Positions 16,527 to 26,569 of a DNA stretch of 29,335 nt are shown piece after piece. The stretch comes from a virus. The stretch spans positions 1 to 29,335 of the IMG/VR virus record IMGVR_UViG_3300033144_002764. The stretch is one strand, 5' to 3'. Made by a program: the position numbers and the translations under genes. The notes under the pieces were generated by a model, which did not search any database, was not told the origin of the DNA, and saw only the letters and a program-made list of their open reading frames with translations. Every line of letters begins with the position of its first letter. Position 1 is the first letter of the stretch.

Positions 16527-19500
16527 TAATATGTCCTAAACAGTAGACCCACTTCGACCTCGACTATAGAGGGAGTGATCCATTTCAAAGGTATGGAGTC
16601 AGAGCTAAAACGCGTGTATCTCATTATCGTTACCTTTTTAATATTTGCAACTGTAAGTTCTATGGATGCGTGAATGGCTGTGTCTATACTGAGCTTCGAC
16701 TCGTCATCCCCCGTCAAGGTAATGGCTGTAATAGATCGATAGTAGAACTTGTCTAATGCATCCAGTTCATAAGTCTCGATGGATATGTCCAGACCCCCCT
16801 TGGAACTGTCGTACGTCCTAGACAGCAAGGAATCTTGTATGGTGATCGCGTTGGTGGTAGCGGCTGCAAGTACGCTAGCTGTCACGGTAAGATCGTGTCG
16901 CTCAGGTATAAACCAGAAGGAACGGTACCTACCTGCGATGTAAGTCATCCAATCCAAAAATTGTTTAACTTGAGCGTTCCCAGATATCACCCACACGTGG
17001 TCCTCTACTAACTCGGAGGTAGCATACCTGCTTTCTATCAGAGGAAAGCTGGCCACAGAATCGTGAGTAAAGGCTTCCGTGCGAATCGACACTGACTCCA
17101 AATCTCCTCTGTAAGTTACTAAATCAAATACCGGAGCCGGGGCAGAGAAAGAAGGAGGTTGATACGTTACTATCAGGGGGTCAGCAGCCACGTTGACCCA
17201 GTTATTTTTTAATGACTCAAAGACGGTAGTCAGTTTGCCTACCTTGTCAGTGATGGTTTCGTAGTTGAACCTGTTGCGCATGGAGTATATCCCGGCAGGA
17301 TAAACTCGTTTGCCTTGCACGTGAGATAGGCTTACTCCTTCCGCTTCGATATCAATGTAAGTTGACTGAGACGCATCCGCAATCTCTGACACCTCGTCAA
17401 TTATTATGCCGTTATAGAACGCAATAAACCCCCCTGTTTGAAACTTACCGTCACTGTTGTCTAAGAATATCCGGGTATCAGGGGAGCTTAAGGCTGCGGT
17501 TAGCTGATGTTCGAACATCCACAGGGGTACCACGGTAGGGAACTCCGCAGCGAAAGTTGAGGTGTTAAACAATCTCTGTCTCTCCGCATTTAAAGCAGAG
17601 TGAGATAACTTTTGAGTGACCTTGGGAAAAGTCCTAAGCTGTCTCCTTTGCTCTGACTTATCCTTGGCCACTACCAGAGAAGTGGCCCACTCGCACACCT
17701 GCTCTATAGGCACGTTCCATTGGTGTCCGAACCCCCAAACAGATACAATCTGGTACACGAAACTAAAAACGGTTGTAAAGACAGAGTTGTCGAAGGTAGC
17801 AGTAAACGTCAAGTCCAACCCCGGTAAAATATCTTTCGGTATCGTCACGAAAAATCCTAGGGTGCCTCCTGCTACGATAGTGGTACCTACTCCGAACCCG
17901 GTAATAGTAACGCTTGAGGTAGGCCCGTTTAATATGGTGACTTCCTGTGTAACGTTGGTTTGGTTTAACAACGTTACTTGCAACCGGGTATCCATGACCA
18001 ACCAACCTGCATCTCTAGGCTGCGGAGAAACTACAACGACCTTGGTTATTCCAGCCAGACTCAGGTCTGGAAATTGTATTTCATCAAAGCTGCCGTCATC
18101 CAGCGCCAATGTCAGGACAGTGTAAGACGGGTTGAACTGCGCGTTAACAACAAGGTTGTCAGTGTCTCCTGTTATGTCCTCGTGCAGGATAACCTCCTCG
18201 TACCTCCAATTATCATCTAAGTCCCCCTCGTACAGCCACTGGGAAATCAAGGGTAACGAGGTGTTCGAATGTATAGACAAAAACCGGCCTCCAGCATTCC
18301 ACTTATCCACCTTAGATAAGTGCTGAGCTATCAGCATATTATCCACGGCTTCCGTAGTTGCATCGGTCTGATCTGTAACGATGTTTACGGTCCTGAGAGA
18401 CCCTGTGATTATAGTAGTGATATCGTAAGGAGTAGTAAGTCGATATGCGTTAAACGCTTGAGAGAATGCGGCGGCTGGACAGACGTAAATTAGTCCGTCC
18501 TGTGAAAACCACAGCGATTGATTGCTGCCCGAAGCGGATAACTCCGGGTCATCCTGTACCGTATATCCTACGTCCAAGGAGGTAAGATCAAATGGAATCG
18601 TTAACAGGTAGCTACGGTTACCTGCGTTAGGTGCGTTGCTTCCCCCGATCAGAGCCGTGCCGTTGGTATTGAAGTGAGGCACCCTCATGTAAGATATGAA
18701 AGCCGCAACTATAGAGTGGAATGTAGGGTTAGACAGATCGTAAGGACTCGCTAAATCAAATCTAGTGGGGTAAAACTTAGCACCAGTCTCCCCAAAACTA
18801 GCTACTATCATGTTCCCGTTATTAGCAAAAGTGAATCCAGTGAAGTAGTCGAACGTGCGACCGCTACCAGCTTCGTATTCGTTAACCAAAGTGCTGCTGG
18901 GAATCTTTCTTTTATACGTGTACGTGCTCAGTGAAAACTGGGGGCTGGCCAGCGTTAAGGCGTAGTCGTATATAAACCCGTTGTCACCCAGCAGCATCAT
19001 AGCTGACCCTGTATCAGATACCCATAAATCGTATACAGCCGTAGAGATTTCATCGATCTCACTTACCCACCATCTATCCGGAGAAATTTGAACGTTGGCG
19101 TTGTGATCGATAGGGAGAGCGATAGCCCACAGTCTGGTAGATAAATTGGCATGTACTTTGTGCACTCCGTCATTGCCACAATAGAAAAGGTTGTTACCTG
19201 TTCTGTCCCACTTCACATTGTGCACTTCAGTCATAGTGGCTAATGGGCCTGCTCCGTCACTTCGGTCAGTGGACTTCAACGCATCCGCACCAGTGTCCTC
19301 GTTGCTTATAGCATCGCGAGGTACAAAGGCGGTGTCGGAATCGAAAGTTTGCAGCTCGTCGTTATTGCTAACCTGAACGAACTGCAATCCGTCTGCTGTC
19401 ATATCAAACCCGAAGGTGATTTCGTTGGGGGCCGTGGATGTGCCTATTATAATTGTGGCACCCCCGGTGCCCTCGCTGCTGATCGTAGATAAATCGCCGG

Positions 19501-19855
19501 GAGTGCTCATGAGCAGTGACTTGTAATTAGGCCACTGTGCCGAGGTCCCATCCACGTCAAGAATAGAGACTACGATCCATGACGCATCTGCGTTACAACG
19601 GATACCACATAGCTGATCGAAGCTGGGGTTGTCGAACAGAGGGCCTACATCGTACGACTGCCCTGAGTAGCTGCCGGAACCGGGATTGTGTGCCTCTGAC
19701 AAGTCGTACTTGTAGATGGTGTCTGAAGTACGGCCAGCCATGAACAGCAGCAGACCGTCCTCCGTGACACAGAACCCTGAAGGATCAGTGTCCTGAGCCG
19801 TGCAGTTCAGGGATCGATTGGTATAAACAGGTTCTGTTAAATCAAAAAAGGCCAT
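16526..19855 (-). CDS. Dit-like tail tip protein with N-terminal propeller-like extension (1109 aa)
   Basis: The C-terminal 400 residues (from about 700) resemble the distal tail/DUF2460-like proteins of GTA-type tails: VPIEQVCEWATS, then EQRRQLRTFP and FPTVVPLWMFEHQL, then RVYPAGIYSMRN, and a Trp/Phe-rich FWFIPERHDL. Residues 1-560 contain repeats of the form Y/F-D/R-L-(T/S)-x-P-Y-D-(L/I) (for example FDLTEPVY at 4, YDLSEA near 50, FDLASPYDLS near 363, YRLTTPYDIT near 470) separated by hydrophobic strand pairs. From memory, marine phage tail proteins carry similar L-S-T-x-(Y/W)-D-L repeats predicted to form beta propellers. A 300-aa Dit-type core has thus gained a large exposed domain, likely for host surface binding. 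It lies between the tape measure and DUF2163 genes. Confidence 0.75.
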   Translation of the reverse strand: MAFFDLTEPVYTNRSLNCTAQDTDPSGFCVTEDGLLLFMAGRTSDTIYKYDLSEAHNPGSGSYSGQSYDVGPLFDNPSFDQLCGIRCNADASWIVVSILDVDGTSAQWPNYKSLLMSTPGDLSTISSEGTGGATIIIGTSTAPNEITFGFDMTADGLQFVQVSNNDELQTFDSDTAFVPRDAISNEDTGADALKSTDRSDGAGPLATMTEVHNVKWDRTGNNLFYCGNDGVHKVHANLSTRLWAIALPIDHNANVQISPDRWWVSEIDEISTAVYDLWVSDTGSAMMLLGDNGFIYDYALTLASPQFSLSTYTYKRKIPSSTLVNEYEAGSGRTFDYFTGFTFANNGNMIVASFGETGAKFYPTRFDLASPYDLSNPTFHSIVAAFISYMRVPHFNTNGTALIGGSNAPNAGNRSYLLTIPFDLTSLDVGYTVQDDPELSASGSNQSLWFSQDGLIYVCPAAAFSQAFNAYRLTTPYDITTIITGSLRTVNIVTDQTDATTEAVDNMLIAQHLSKVDKWNAGGRFLSIHSNTSLPLISQWLYEGDLDDNWRYEEVILHEDITGDTDNLVVNAQFNPSYTVLTLALDDGSFDEIQFPDLSLAGITKVVVVSPQPRDAGWLVMDTRLQVTLLNQTNVTQEVTILNGPTSSVTITGFGVGTTIVAGGTLGFFVTIPKDILPGLDLTFTATFDNSVFTTVFSFVYQIVSVWGFGHQWNVPIEQVCEWATSLVVAKDKSEQRRQLRTFPKVTQKLSHSALNAERQRLFNTSTFAAEFPTVVPLWMFEHQLTAALSSPDTRIFLDNSDGKFQTGGFIAFYNGIIIDEVSEIADASQSTYIDIEAEGVSLSHVQGKRVYPAGIYSMRNRFNYETITDKVGKLTTVFESLKNNWVNVAADPLIVTYQPPSFSAPAPVFDLVTYRGDLESVSIRTEAFTHDSVASFPLIESRYATSELVEDHVWVISGNAQVKQFLDWMTYIAGRYRSFWFIPERHDLTVTASVLAAATTNAITIQDSLLSRTYDSSKGGLDISIETYELDALDKFYYRSITAITLTGDDESKLSIDTAIHASIELTVANIKKVTIMRYTRFSSDSIPLKWITPSIVEVEVGLLFRTY

Positions 19856-19867
19856 GCAAGTTTTAAC

Positions 19868-22800
19868 CTACTGGTAAGATTCAATAGCTGATGCGTTTCT
19901 CTGGTTGGTGCTAACGATAATGCGCTCACCTTCCTCGCTGCGCATAGCATCCATAAGTTCATCCTCCGAGTGCAGTACCAAGACTTTAGTCCTAGCATCT
20001 ACATTAGGCGCAGGCATGTTAGCTATCGCTTTGGAAATTTTATTCATAGCAGTCGAGCCGCTACTGACCACACCTCCCTTGGCTAGATTTAGGGCAGGCA
20101 GCTTCATGGTGTTGAGTGCGTTGATAAACGGCTCTCCAAGGTAGTCCACGGCGCGTGTAGTTAATACTCCCTCCCCTGACGTTAGCGCAACTGGCTCTTT
20201 CTTCCCATCAGCCCCCACGATCACACCGGGCACTTTATCTATACCCGCTTGTCCCCGGACAACGCCTCCTTTTTGCATATGGATAACGCCACCTTTACGA
20301 AAAGCGGCGGTACTGGCTGCGGCATACTGGGCAGATGTGTTAGCCGTGAGGGCTATCGTGTTGGCAGACAAAGCTGTCAGTTGCCCTGCCCCTTGTGCAG
20401 CCAGTTGAGCCGCTTTTAGTTTATCGAATGCGGCATTGGCGGCTAGTCGTAGAGCCTGTGCCTCGATGCCGCTGGTGTTAGATACGAGAGCATTAGCTAC
20501 GTTTTGCAACTGCTGTGTATTTGCTGCTTGATCTTCTGTTTGCTGGTCTTCCTCGCCTACCTCTTCCCCCGCAATCGCTTCTTCAACCCCGGCCCCACTT
20601 ATAATTGCAGAGGTGTCCCCGCCTCCCGCATTGGGAGTAGTGATAACGACATTGTTGGCGTTGATAGCTACTTGTTCTTTTATGTCACTTCGGTTAAAGC
20701 CAAAGCTGTCAGATAAGAATGTCAGAGTAGCGTCCATGCCCCGTTGCACCAGACCTTGCAGAGCACTGTCCGCGAACTTTTGAAAGACACTAGCGATGCC
20801 GACCCTCAAACCCTCCCCTACACTCTCAATAAATGTTCGTATAGTTCTGGGGCTGTCGCTGTACCACTCAACAATTGAATCCTGTATGGCCTGAGTCCTG
20901 AAATTTTCAAACGTGAGGAAGTACCCATTCAGTTGTTCCGTCACCCTGAACAGTTCTCCTGCAACTTGCCCCGCAGCCATGCTGGCCTCCAGCATGGCCA
21001 GTTCCAATTCAGCCAGTCGGTCAGGAGTGGCTCCTTCAGTGCGCTCTCTTTCCAGAGTTTCTTTGGCCAGTACGTTGCGCTCCAGTGCGAACTTGAGTTG
21101 CACCCTTAACGCCTTTTCCAATTCCTGCTGTTGTTCCGTGACTGTAGGACCGGCTCCGGACGTGTTAGCAAATGCCAGACCTGCTTGCGTATCTACATCT
21201 CCGCGCACACGAGATAACGCTAGCACCCTTTTCCTATCGAGCGCAGCTATCTCTTGTTTTTGGCGGTTGATGTCTTCTTGTAATTTTAAGTCATCGCGCT
21301 TGAGCGCTTCGGTCTCACGTGTAAGCCTTATGTCCTGTCGAGACAATTGCAGCTTACTTACTTCAACATCCAGAATTTTATTCCGGATGCCGAATAAGCG
21401 CTCGTTCAACCGGGCTACGTCTTTGAGGCTACCCGCTCCTACGGCCTCACTTAAAGCCTTCTCTACGAGTTGTTCCTGAACCTCCAATCGCTTTTGCTGA
21501 GCATCCAGTATCTGTAGTTCAACTTTTAAGCCTATATCTTCCGTTGCTATCCTAGCATCGGACACAATCTTCAGCCGGTCTATACCCAACTGAGCCAACC
21601 GAGCCTGCGCCCTTTCCATTTTCTTTCGATCTTTACGTTGGGTGATCTCCTCCCCGAACTCTTCCTTAAGCTCATTAACGTAATTAATTTGCATAAACAG
21701 TTCCCTGTCTTTTTCTTTCAGCAGTAGGTTGCGCTTGCCTATAATCGGATTGCTCTCATTTTCATCTATGAGTAGTTTCAGGTTCTTTTTCTTGGCCTGC
21801 TTTATCTGTTGATCCAGATCAAAAATCTGGCGATAAGTGTCTGGGTCCCGTATAAACGTAGGCTGGAACAGTTCTTTTTTATCCTGTGGAGAAGTCGCCT
21901 CCAGAGCAGTCAAGGTTTTAATTATCTCGATCAGCCTATTCGCGGCGTCCGATGTAATCTGCTTCTCACCACGGCGGAAGTCAGGGGCACCTCCTTGCCT
22001 TCTGCCTAAGATGTTCTCAGCCTGAAATTTACGTCTAGCCGCAGGGTCGTCCACCAACTTTTGAAACTGCAAGTCTCTAAGAGTGGCTGTTAACTGGGGT
22101 CTGTCGCTGAGAAGTTTAACCCTCTCTGGGGATAAAGTGCCTACCACCGCGAGAGTAGCCGCCAACTTGTCAAACAGGGTTTGGTTACCTTTGATTATAG
22201 CTTCTGTCTGAACTCTAGCGACATCAGAAAGTTGCTCCCTGAGCACACCTATTTCTAACAAATCTGATTGATCCGTTTTTGAAATTGAGCGAGTGCGTTT
22301 TACGAGGCTTATACCCTCTCCAACAGCGGCAGCGCCAAGCCTGCTAATATTGCCTGCGGAGACCCTGCGGTCTATCTCAGACTCCCGTTGTATCAGTTCC
22401 TGCTCCACAATAGCCAGCTCACCTAATAAGGTGTCGATGAACTCAATACTCTTTTCCCCGATAACAGCGAACTTAGTTTTTAGGGACTGCACCCGAATGG
22501 ATATGTCGTTTGTTGACCCAGCTTCTTTAAGCAGCAGCTCCAAGTCTAGAGAGCTGGCTTCCAGCCTGTCCGCGTGAAGCTCAGATTGGCGCTGTGCAAT
22601 TTTATTAATTCTGTCTATATTTTTGGCGTATAGATCAATGAATGCGAGAAGTGACTGGAAGGTCTTTGTGGACCCTTCCACGTGCTCGGTAACGAACGCC
22701 TGTGTGGCTAATCTGATCTCTTCAGTATCAGCCCCGAAGGTGGCCAGCAGAGCCTCCTGCTGAGAGTTAGCTGTACCCTGCCCTTCCGCGTCTAAAGCTT

Positions 22801-25800
22801 GTTGCAAACGTTTTTTGAAATCCGCCTGAATACCCTTAGCCGCTTGTAAACTCTCTACCCGGCTATTGGACAGAAAATTAATTTGCTCCTCTATCGCAGC
22901 AACTCCTTCCTCTCCAAACCCAGTAAGGTCTGCCAGTCTTTTAAACGCTGCTTTGTAACCGGGTGACCCCTTTTCAAACCCTGTTGTACGATAAGACTCC
23001 AGCAGGATTTCAATCTGCTTCAGAGCTTCATCTCCAACACCTTCAAATGTCTGCGCCAACACCAAGTCGTAGTTTTTAGCGATAGCTAAATTGCGTTCTA
23101 AAGCCGCAGCCACGGAACTAGACTTTGCCCGGTATATACCCTGATCTTGATTCTCTTGGGAGGGGCGAAAAGAATCCGCAGAGGCTATGTCAGTATCCAG
23201 TTCCTGCCTTTGCTTTTCCAGCCGAGCAGTTCTAGCTTGCAGTGCTGCTCTGCGAGCCTTGAGCTTTGAATTCTCGTCTTCCCGGTCAGTCAGAAAATGT
23301 TCTAGCAGTAGAGATGTTGCCGTTATGACCGCACCTATCGCAGTGACTCCGAGCAGCAACCTAGCTACTCCCAGTCCTTTGAATGCTAACCCGACAGTTT
23401 TAATTTTATCAAAAAATCCCAACACCCCTGAGCGCAGAGGCCCTACAAACGCACTAGGATTGCTCCCTTTGAATAGAGACCCCAGCGCACCCCTTCCTTT
23501 GAATAACGCCAGCACGCTGACTACAGCAATGGCTGTGTTCAACGAGGCTGCATCCACAAGAGGAGTCTTACCTTGCGCACGCTGTTCCAGTTGGTCGATG
23601 CCTATAGCCGCACCCCCCACGGCACCTCCAATACCGGCAGCAAATTTAGCGATAGGTGTACGCCCCAGCACCGCCCCCAGTAGTGCGCCTCCCACTGCGC
23701 TAGTCAGGATGTCAGACGCTCCAGCCTTCCCTAGAGATTTAGCTTCAAGGCTGAGATCGGTAATGGCCTGTATGGCGTCCGTGGCTCCGTCTACCAAGTC
23801 CTCTAGGGAACGTATAGGCCCTTCTGCAATGTCGGCAGCAAGTACCGTCATTGCTGCTCCCAAGTTGTCTGCTGAGTTAGCCAATGATTCCATCTGGGTA
23901 GCCGAGGCCACAAATACTTGGTCACCGGATGCCAGTTGAGTCTCAGCTCTTTCCAGATTCTCCAGATTGTTAACCAGCGCGGTGAGGGCGTTGGTGGCAC
24001 GTACATCGAAACCTCTAGTCAAGGTCTTTCGGCCAGCGCCCGAGAGACCCAGTCGACGCAGTTCACGAGCGGCAGATAGCAGGGGGTTCAAATCTCGGGT
24101 AAACCCGAAGAATTTATCTCGTACTTCTTTCCCGGTCAAAGCCTCCCCAAGGTCTTTATATCGTTGCACCAGCGCTTTAGTCGTTCTACTATCGGGGCTA
24201 AATAATTCGATCATTCCTTGGCGAAGACCAGTCGCAGTAGTGGAGGCTTTGAGACCTGCATTCCTTAACGTAGTTACCGCTGACAAGTATTGTTCGGAAG
24301 TTAGGTTATACTGCCTTGCCACCTGAGCTGAGATACCGAGTATTACTTTCAGGTCCTGCCCTGTAAGCTTCGATATGTTAATGGCCTTAGTTAACTGGTT
24401 GGTGATATCCAGATCGTCCAGTTCCGTAAACACGTTACGCATGGTGGAGACAAGATCGGCTGCTGTAGCTATCTCAGTTTCAGTGCCCGCTGCAAATTTA
24501 GACACTGCTTCCAGAGCCTTCGGTAACTCAGCGACACTTACTCCCGCTTGAGCTAAAATCCGTGCCCCTTTAGCTACTTCACTGGTAGTAAATTTGGTCT
24601 CAATCGCCACACGTTTGATGGCTGACGAAATAGAAATCATCTCATCGTTGGTAGCGTCCGCGATAGCTTTGATGCTAAACAGCGCCTTGTCTAATTCAAC
24701 CACAGATCGAGTTAACGCGTTGAAGGCCCCCAGCGCCTGATACAGAGCACCATACCCTAAGGCATATCTGAAAAACTGACGAATCAGCAGGGACGACTGC
24801 CCTAGCTGATTGTTCATTTGGCCGGAGGCTTTAGCAATACCCTGCTTGGCCCTGACAACCTGAGAGGCTACAGTGTTTAGACGCTCGTATTCCCTGCCGA
24901 GCCGTTGCTGCTGAACGATAGCAGCTTGATCGAGTTTGCCTAACCGCTTGCTGGTGTTCTCCATCTGCCGAACTGTCTCGGGGGAGAACTGCCCCTCATG
25001 GCGTTTTCCTAATGCTGCTGCGCTTACCTGTGCGCCTTGGATACGTGTACGCAAGCTGCCGACATCCGCAACTTGACGACGAGCTTCAGCCGGGGTTGTT
25101 GGAGTCGCACGCTTTAAACCTTGCAACTGTTTACGGAATTGTGACATCGACGCAGAGTTACGAGATCGAGCGATAGCCGCAGCTTTGTCGGCTCGGGTTG
25201 TGGCCTGAGTGGCCTTGGTCAGTTCCTGTTGTTGCTTCGTTGCCGCTTTTTGAGACTGGCCTAAGTGGTCTACATTTTTGCTGAGGTTAGACGCTGTCTT
25301 TCTGGTGGCCTCCATGGCCGCTGTCAGCCCCTTAATAGATTTGGTTCCCAGTGTAACGTCTCGCCCGGTTAACGGGTCGAATAGCGACTTACCAGTTTGG
25401 AATTTATCCAGCTCAGGCAGAAATTTAGCAAGGCGTTTCTGCGACTCGAAATACGCATTTACTCGTCTCTGCTGCCCCGGCGTAAAGTCGGTACCGCCTG
25501 TAAGCAACTTATCCTTTACAGCGCGACCTAAATTTCTTTCCGCGTTGACGACTTCCTTGGTCGCCTCGCGAACCTTGGCCGTAGTCTCCAGAGCTTTCTG
25601 GCGGATGAAATCTAGAGGGGATAACTTTCCTCCTGCTTCTTCGGTTCTAGCCCTTTTGGAGTCAATGCCTCTCGCTATATCCTGAAGTTTTTTGGTGTCC
25701 TTATCGTATTGGCGTTGGAAGTTTCTAAACTGCGAAGGCCCCATCTTAGCGACTTCAGGAGACAGCCCTATCGCCCCGGCCTCTGTAATCTTCAGGCCGC

Positions 25801-25930
25801 TCAATGCGGCCTTGGCAGCAGCGTTAATCTGCTTCTGTAACCCGGCGCCTGTTTTGACAAACCTTACCTTCTCTGGCTTGATATCCAGAGAGGCAGGTAT
25901 TGTAATAGGTAAGACTCTTTTTGCTGGCAT
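19868..25930 (-). CDS. Tape measure protein (2020 aa)
   Basis: This is the longest gene of the window. The N-terminal 350 residues are basic and helical. A TP901-type tape measure core lies at about 355-620 (a Phe/Tyr-rich LLIRQFFRYALGYGALYQAL segment, then ELDKALFSIKAIADA). Two hydrophobic regions follow near 743-770 (Gly/Ala-rich) and 855-885, which could enter the host membrane. Long coiled coil fills about 900-1700. The C-terminus has the usual GGVVRGQAGIDKVPGVIVG and LTSGEGVL block before an LNTMK segment. It sets tail length: at the usual 1.5 angstroms per residue, about 300 nm. The ATG is 3 bases after the chaperone stop. The next gene starts 12 bases after its stop. Confidence 0.95.
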   Translation of the reverse strand: MPAKRVLPITIPASLDIKPEKVRFVKTGAGLQKQINAAAKAALSGLKITEAGAIGLSPEVAKMGPSQFRNFQRQYDKDTKKLQDIARGIDSKRARTEEAGGKLSPLDFIRQKALETTAKVREATKEVVNAERNLGRAVKDKLLTGGTDFTPGQQRRVNAYFESQKRLAKFLPELDKFQTGKSLFDPLTGRDVTLGTKSIKGLTAAMEATRKTASNLSKNVDHLGQSQKAATKQQQELTKATQATTRADKAAAIARSRNSASMSQFRKQLQGLKRATPTTPAEARRQVADVGSLRTRIQGAQVSAAALGKRHEGQFSPETVRQMENTSKRLGKLDQAAIVQQQRLGREYERLNTVASQVVRAKQGIAKASGQMNNQLGQSSLLIRQFFRYALGYGALYQALGAFNALTRSVVELDKALFSIKAIADATNDEMISISSAIKRVAIETKFTTSEVAKGARILAQAGVSVAELPKALEAVSKFAAGTETEIATAADLVSTMRNVFTELDDLDITNQLTKAINISKLTGQDLKVILGISAQVARQYNLTSEQYLSAVTTLRNAGLKASTTATGLRQGMIELFSPDSRTTKALVQRYKDLGEALTGKEVRDKFFGFTRDLNPLLSAARELRRLGLSGAGRKTLTRGFDVRATNALTALVNNLENLERAETQLASGDQVFVASATQMESLANSADNLGAAMTVLAADIAEGPIRSLEDLVDGATDAIQAITDLSLEAKSLGKAGASDILTSAVGGALLGAVLGRTPIAKFAAGIGGAVGGAAIGIDQLEQRAQGKTPLVDAASLNTAIAVVSVLALFKGRGALGSLFKGSNPSAFVGPLRSGVLGFFDKIKTVGLAFKGLGVARLLLGVTAIGAVITATSLLLEHFLTDREDENSKLKARRAALQARTARLEKQRQELDTDIASADSFRPSQENQDQGIYRAKSSSVAAALERNLAIAKNYDLVLAQTFEGVGDEALKQIEILLESYRTTGFEKGSPGYKAAFKRLADLTGFGEEGVAAIEEQINFLSNSRVESLQAAKGIQADFKKRLQQALDAEGQGTANSQQEALLATFGADTEEIRLATQAFVTEHVEGSTKTFQSLLAFIDLYAKNIDRINKIAQRQSELHADRLEASSLDLELLLKEAGSTNDISIRVQSLKTKFAVIGEKSIEFIDTLLGELAIVEQELIQRESEIDRRVSAGNISRLGAAAVGEGISLVKRTRSISKTDQSDLLEIGVLREQLSDVARVQTEAIIKGNQTLFDKLAATLAVVGTLSPERVKLLSDRPQLTATLRDLQFQKLVDDPAARRKFQAENILGRRQGGAPDFRRGEKQITSDAANRLIEIIKTLTALEATSPQDKKELFQPTFIRDPDTYRQIFDLDQQIKQAKKKNLKLLIDENESNPIIGKRNLLLKEKDRELFMQINYVNELKEEFGEEITQRKDRKKMERAQARLAQLGIDRLKIVSDARIATEDIGLKVELQILDAQQKRLEVQEQLVEKALSEAVGAGSLKDVARLNERLFGIRNKILDVEVSKLQLSRQDIRLTRETEALKRDDLKLQEDINRQKQEIAALDRKRVLALSRVRGDVDTQAGLAFANTSGAGPTVTEQQQELEKALRVQLKFALERNVLAKETLERERTEGATPDRLAELELAMLEASMAAGQVAGELFRVTEQLNGYFLTFENFRTQAIQDSIVEWYSDSPRTIRTFIESVGEGLRVGIASVFQKFADSALQGLVQRGMDATLTFLSDSFGFNRSDIKEQVAINANNVVITTPNAGGGDTSAIISGAGVEEAIAGEEVGEEDQQTEDQAANTQQLQNVANALVSNTSGIEAQALRLAANAAFDKLKAAQLAAQGAGQLTALSANTIALTANTSAQYAAASTAAFRKGGVIHMQKGGVVRGQAGIDKVPGVIVGADGKKEPVALTSGEGVLTTRAVDYLGEPFINALNTMKLPALNLAKGGVVSSGSTAMNKISKAIANMPAPNVDARTKVLVLHSEDELMDAMRSEEGERIIVSTNQRNASAIESYQ

Positions 25931-25933
25931 GGC

Positions 25934-26506
25934 TTAAAACCCCAATTTATTCAGGTTAGCAATGGATGACTGTGAGATGCTACCATCTGCGTCACGCTCT
26001 AGCTTAGGCAGGTTCTCGTTATCCTTACTGGTCTTGTCGTACCCTCCTCCAAAGCCGTACATGGATTGCTCAAACCCAGTTACTATTTTCTTCCATCGGT
26101 AATCTTGCCTTAGTCGAAGCATCTCGGTTACAACGTTAAAATCACACTTGCAGTATAGGTGGTGAGCTTTTTCAAAATCAAAGTCAGTAACGTAGAGACA
26201 TAGCTCAACCGGGTTTAGTTTGGAAACCCATTGAAGTTCCTCAGTACCCATATGCTTAGACAGGAGAGGGGTCTCAGATTCTTCAGTTCGTTTAGAAATT
26301 TCATCATCTTTTTGCTTGAGCTTAAGGGCTATTGCAGCCACTTCCTTACTCGCCAATTTACGCTGCCAAGACGTTTCGTACGCCTTCTTAATCGCGTCCT
26401 CGATACTGATATTTTTGGTTTCCTCTATAAGGTTACCTAAAATTTCCAGAAATAAAAAGCTAATACGGGTTTCCGCAGTAGCATGATCCCTGAATATACT
26501 GGGCAT
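25934..26506 (-). CDS. Probable tail assembly chaperone (190 aa)
   Basis: The call is mainly positional: in siphophages the gene between major tail protein and tape measure encodes the chaperone that coats the tape measure. The product is helical, charged, with Glu/Lys-rich central helices and a polar C-terminal tail, as such proteins are. Only one frame is present. I found no second overlapping frame and no convincing slippery heptamer for the usual frameshifted longer form. The ATG at 26506 (a TTG at 26512 is in frame) has no ribosome binding site. It follows immediately on the T-run of the terminator at 26510-26541, so expression must rely on terminator read-through and unusual initiation. 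Confidence 0.6.
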   Translation of the reverse strand: MPSIFRDHATAETRISFLFLEILGNLIEETKNISIEDAIKKAYETSWQRKLASKEVAAIALKLKQKDDEISKRTEESETPLLSKHMGTEELQWVSKLNPVELCLYVTDFDFEKAHHLYCKCDFNVVTEMLRLRQDYRWKKIVTGFEQSMYGFGGGYDKTSKDNENLPKLERDADGSISQSSIANLNKLGF

Positions 26507-26509
26507 ATG

Positions 26510-26541
26510 CAAATAAAAAGGCCATCGGAAGATGGCCTTTT
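26510..26541 (-). terminator. Intrinsic terminator after the major tail protein gene
   Basis: Read on the minus strand, GGCCATC, loop TTCC, GATGGCC, then TTTTTATTT. With flanking A/T pairs the stem reaches 11 bp. It begins 28 bases after the major tail protein stop. It should cut most transcripts there, so that the major tail protein (needed in hundreds of copies) is made far more than the downstream tape measure and tip proteins. Confidence 0.9.
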
Positions 26542-26569
26542 ATAACACAGGTGGGAACTGAATGTCTTG

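Noticed and set aside
23187-23939. A 250-residue plus-strand open frame opposite the tape measure gene
   Set aside because: It is Ser/Pro/Ala-rich in the way typical of antisense frames over coiled-coil genes, has no ribosome site, and the opposite strand is clearly the tape measure gene.
25934-25960. GGGGTTTT run at the end of the chaperone gene as a -1 frameshift site
   Set aside because: The codon phase (GGG TTT TAA) does not fit an X-XXY-YYZ slip, and the tape measure has its own ATG 3 bases after the stop.
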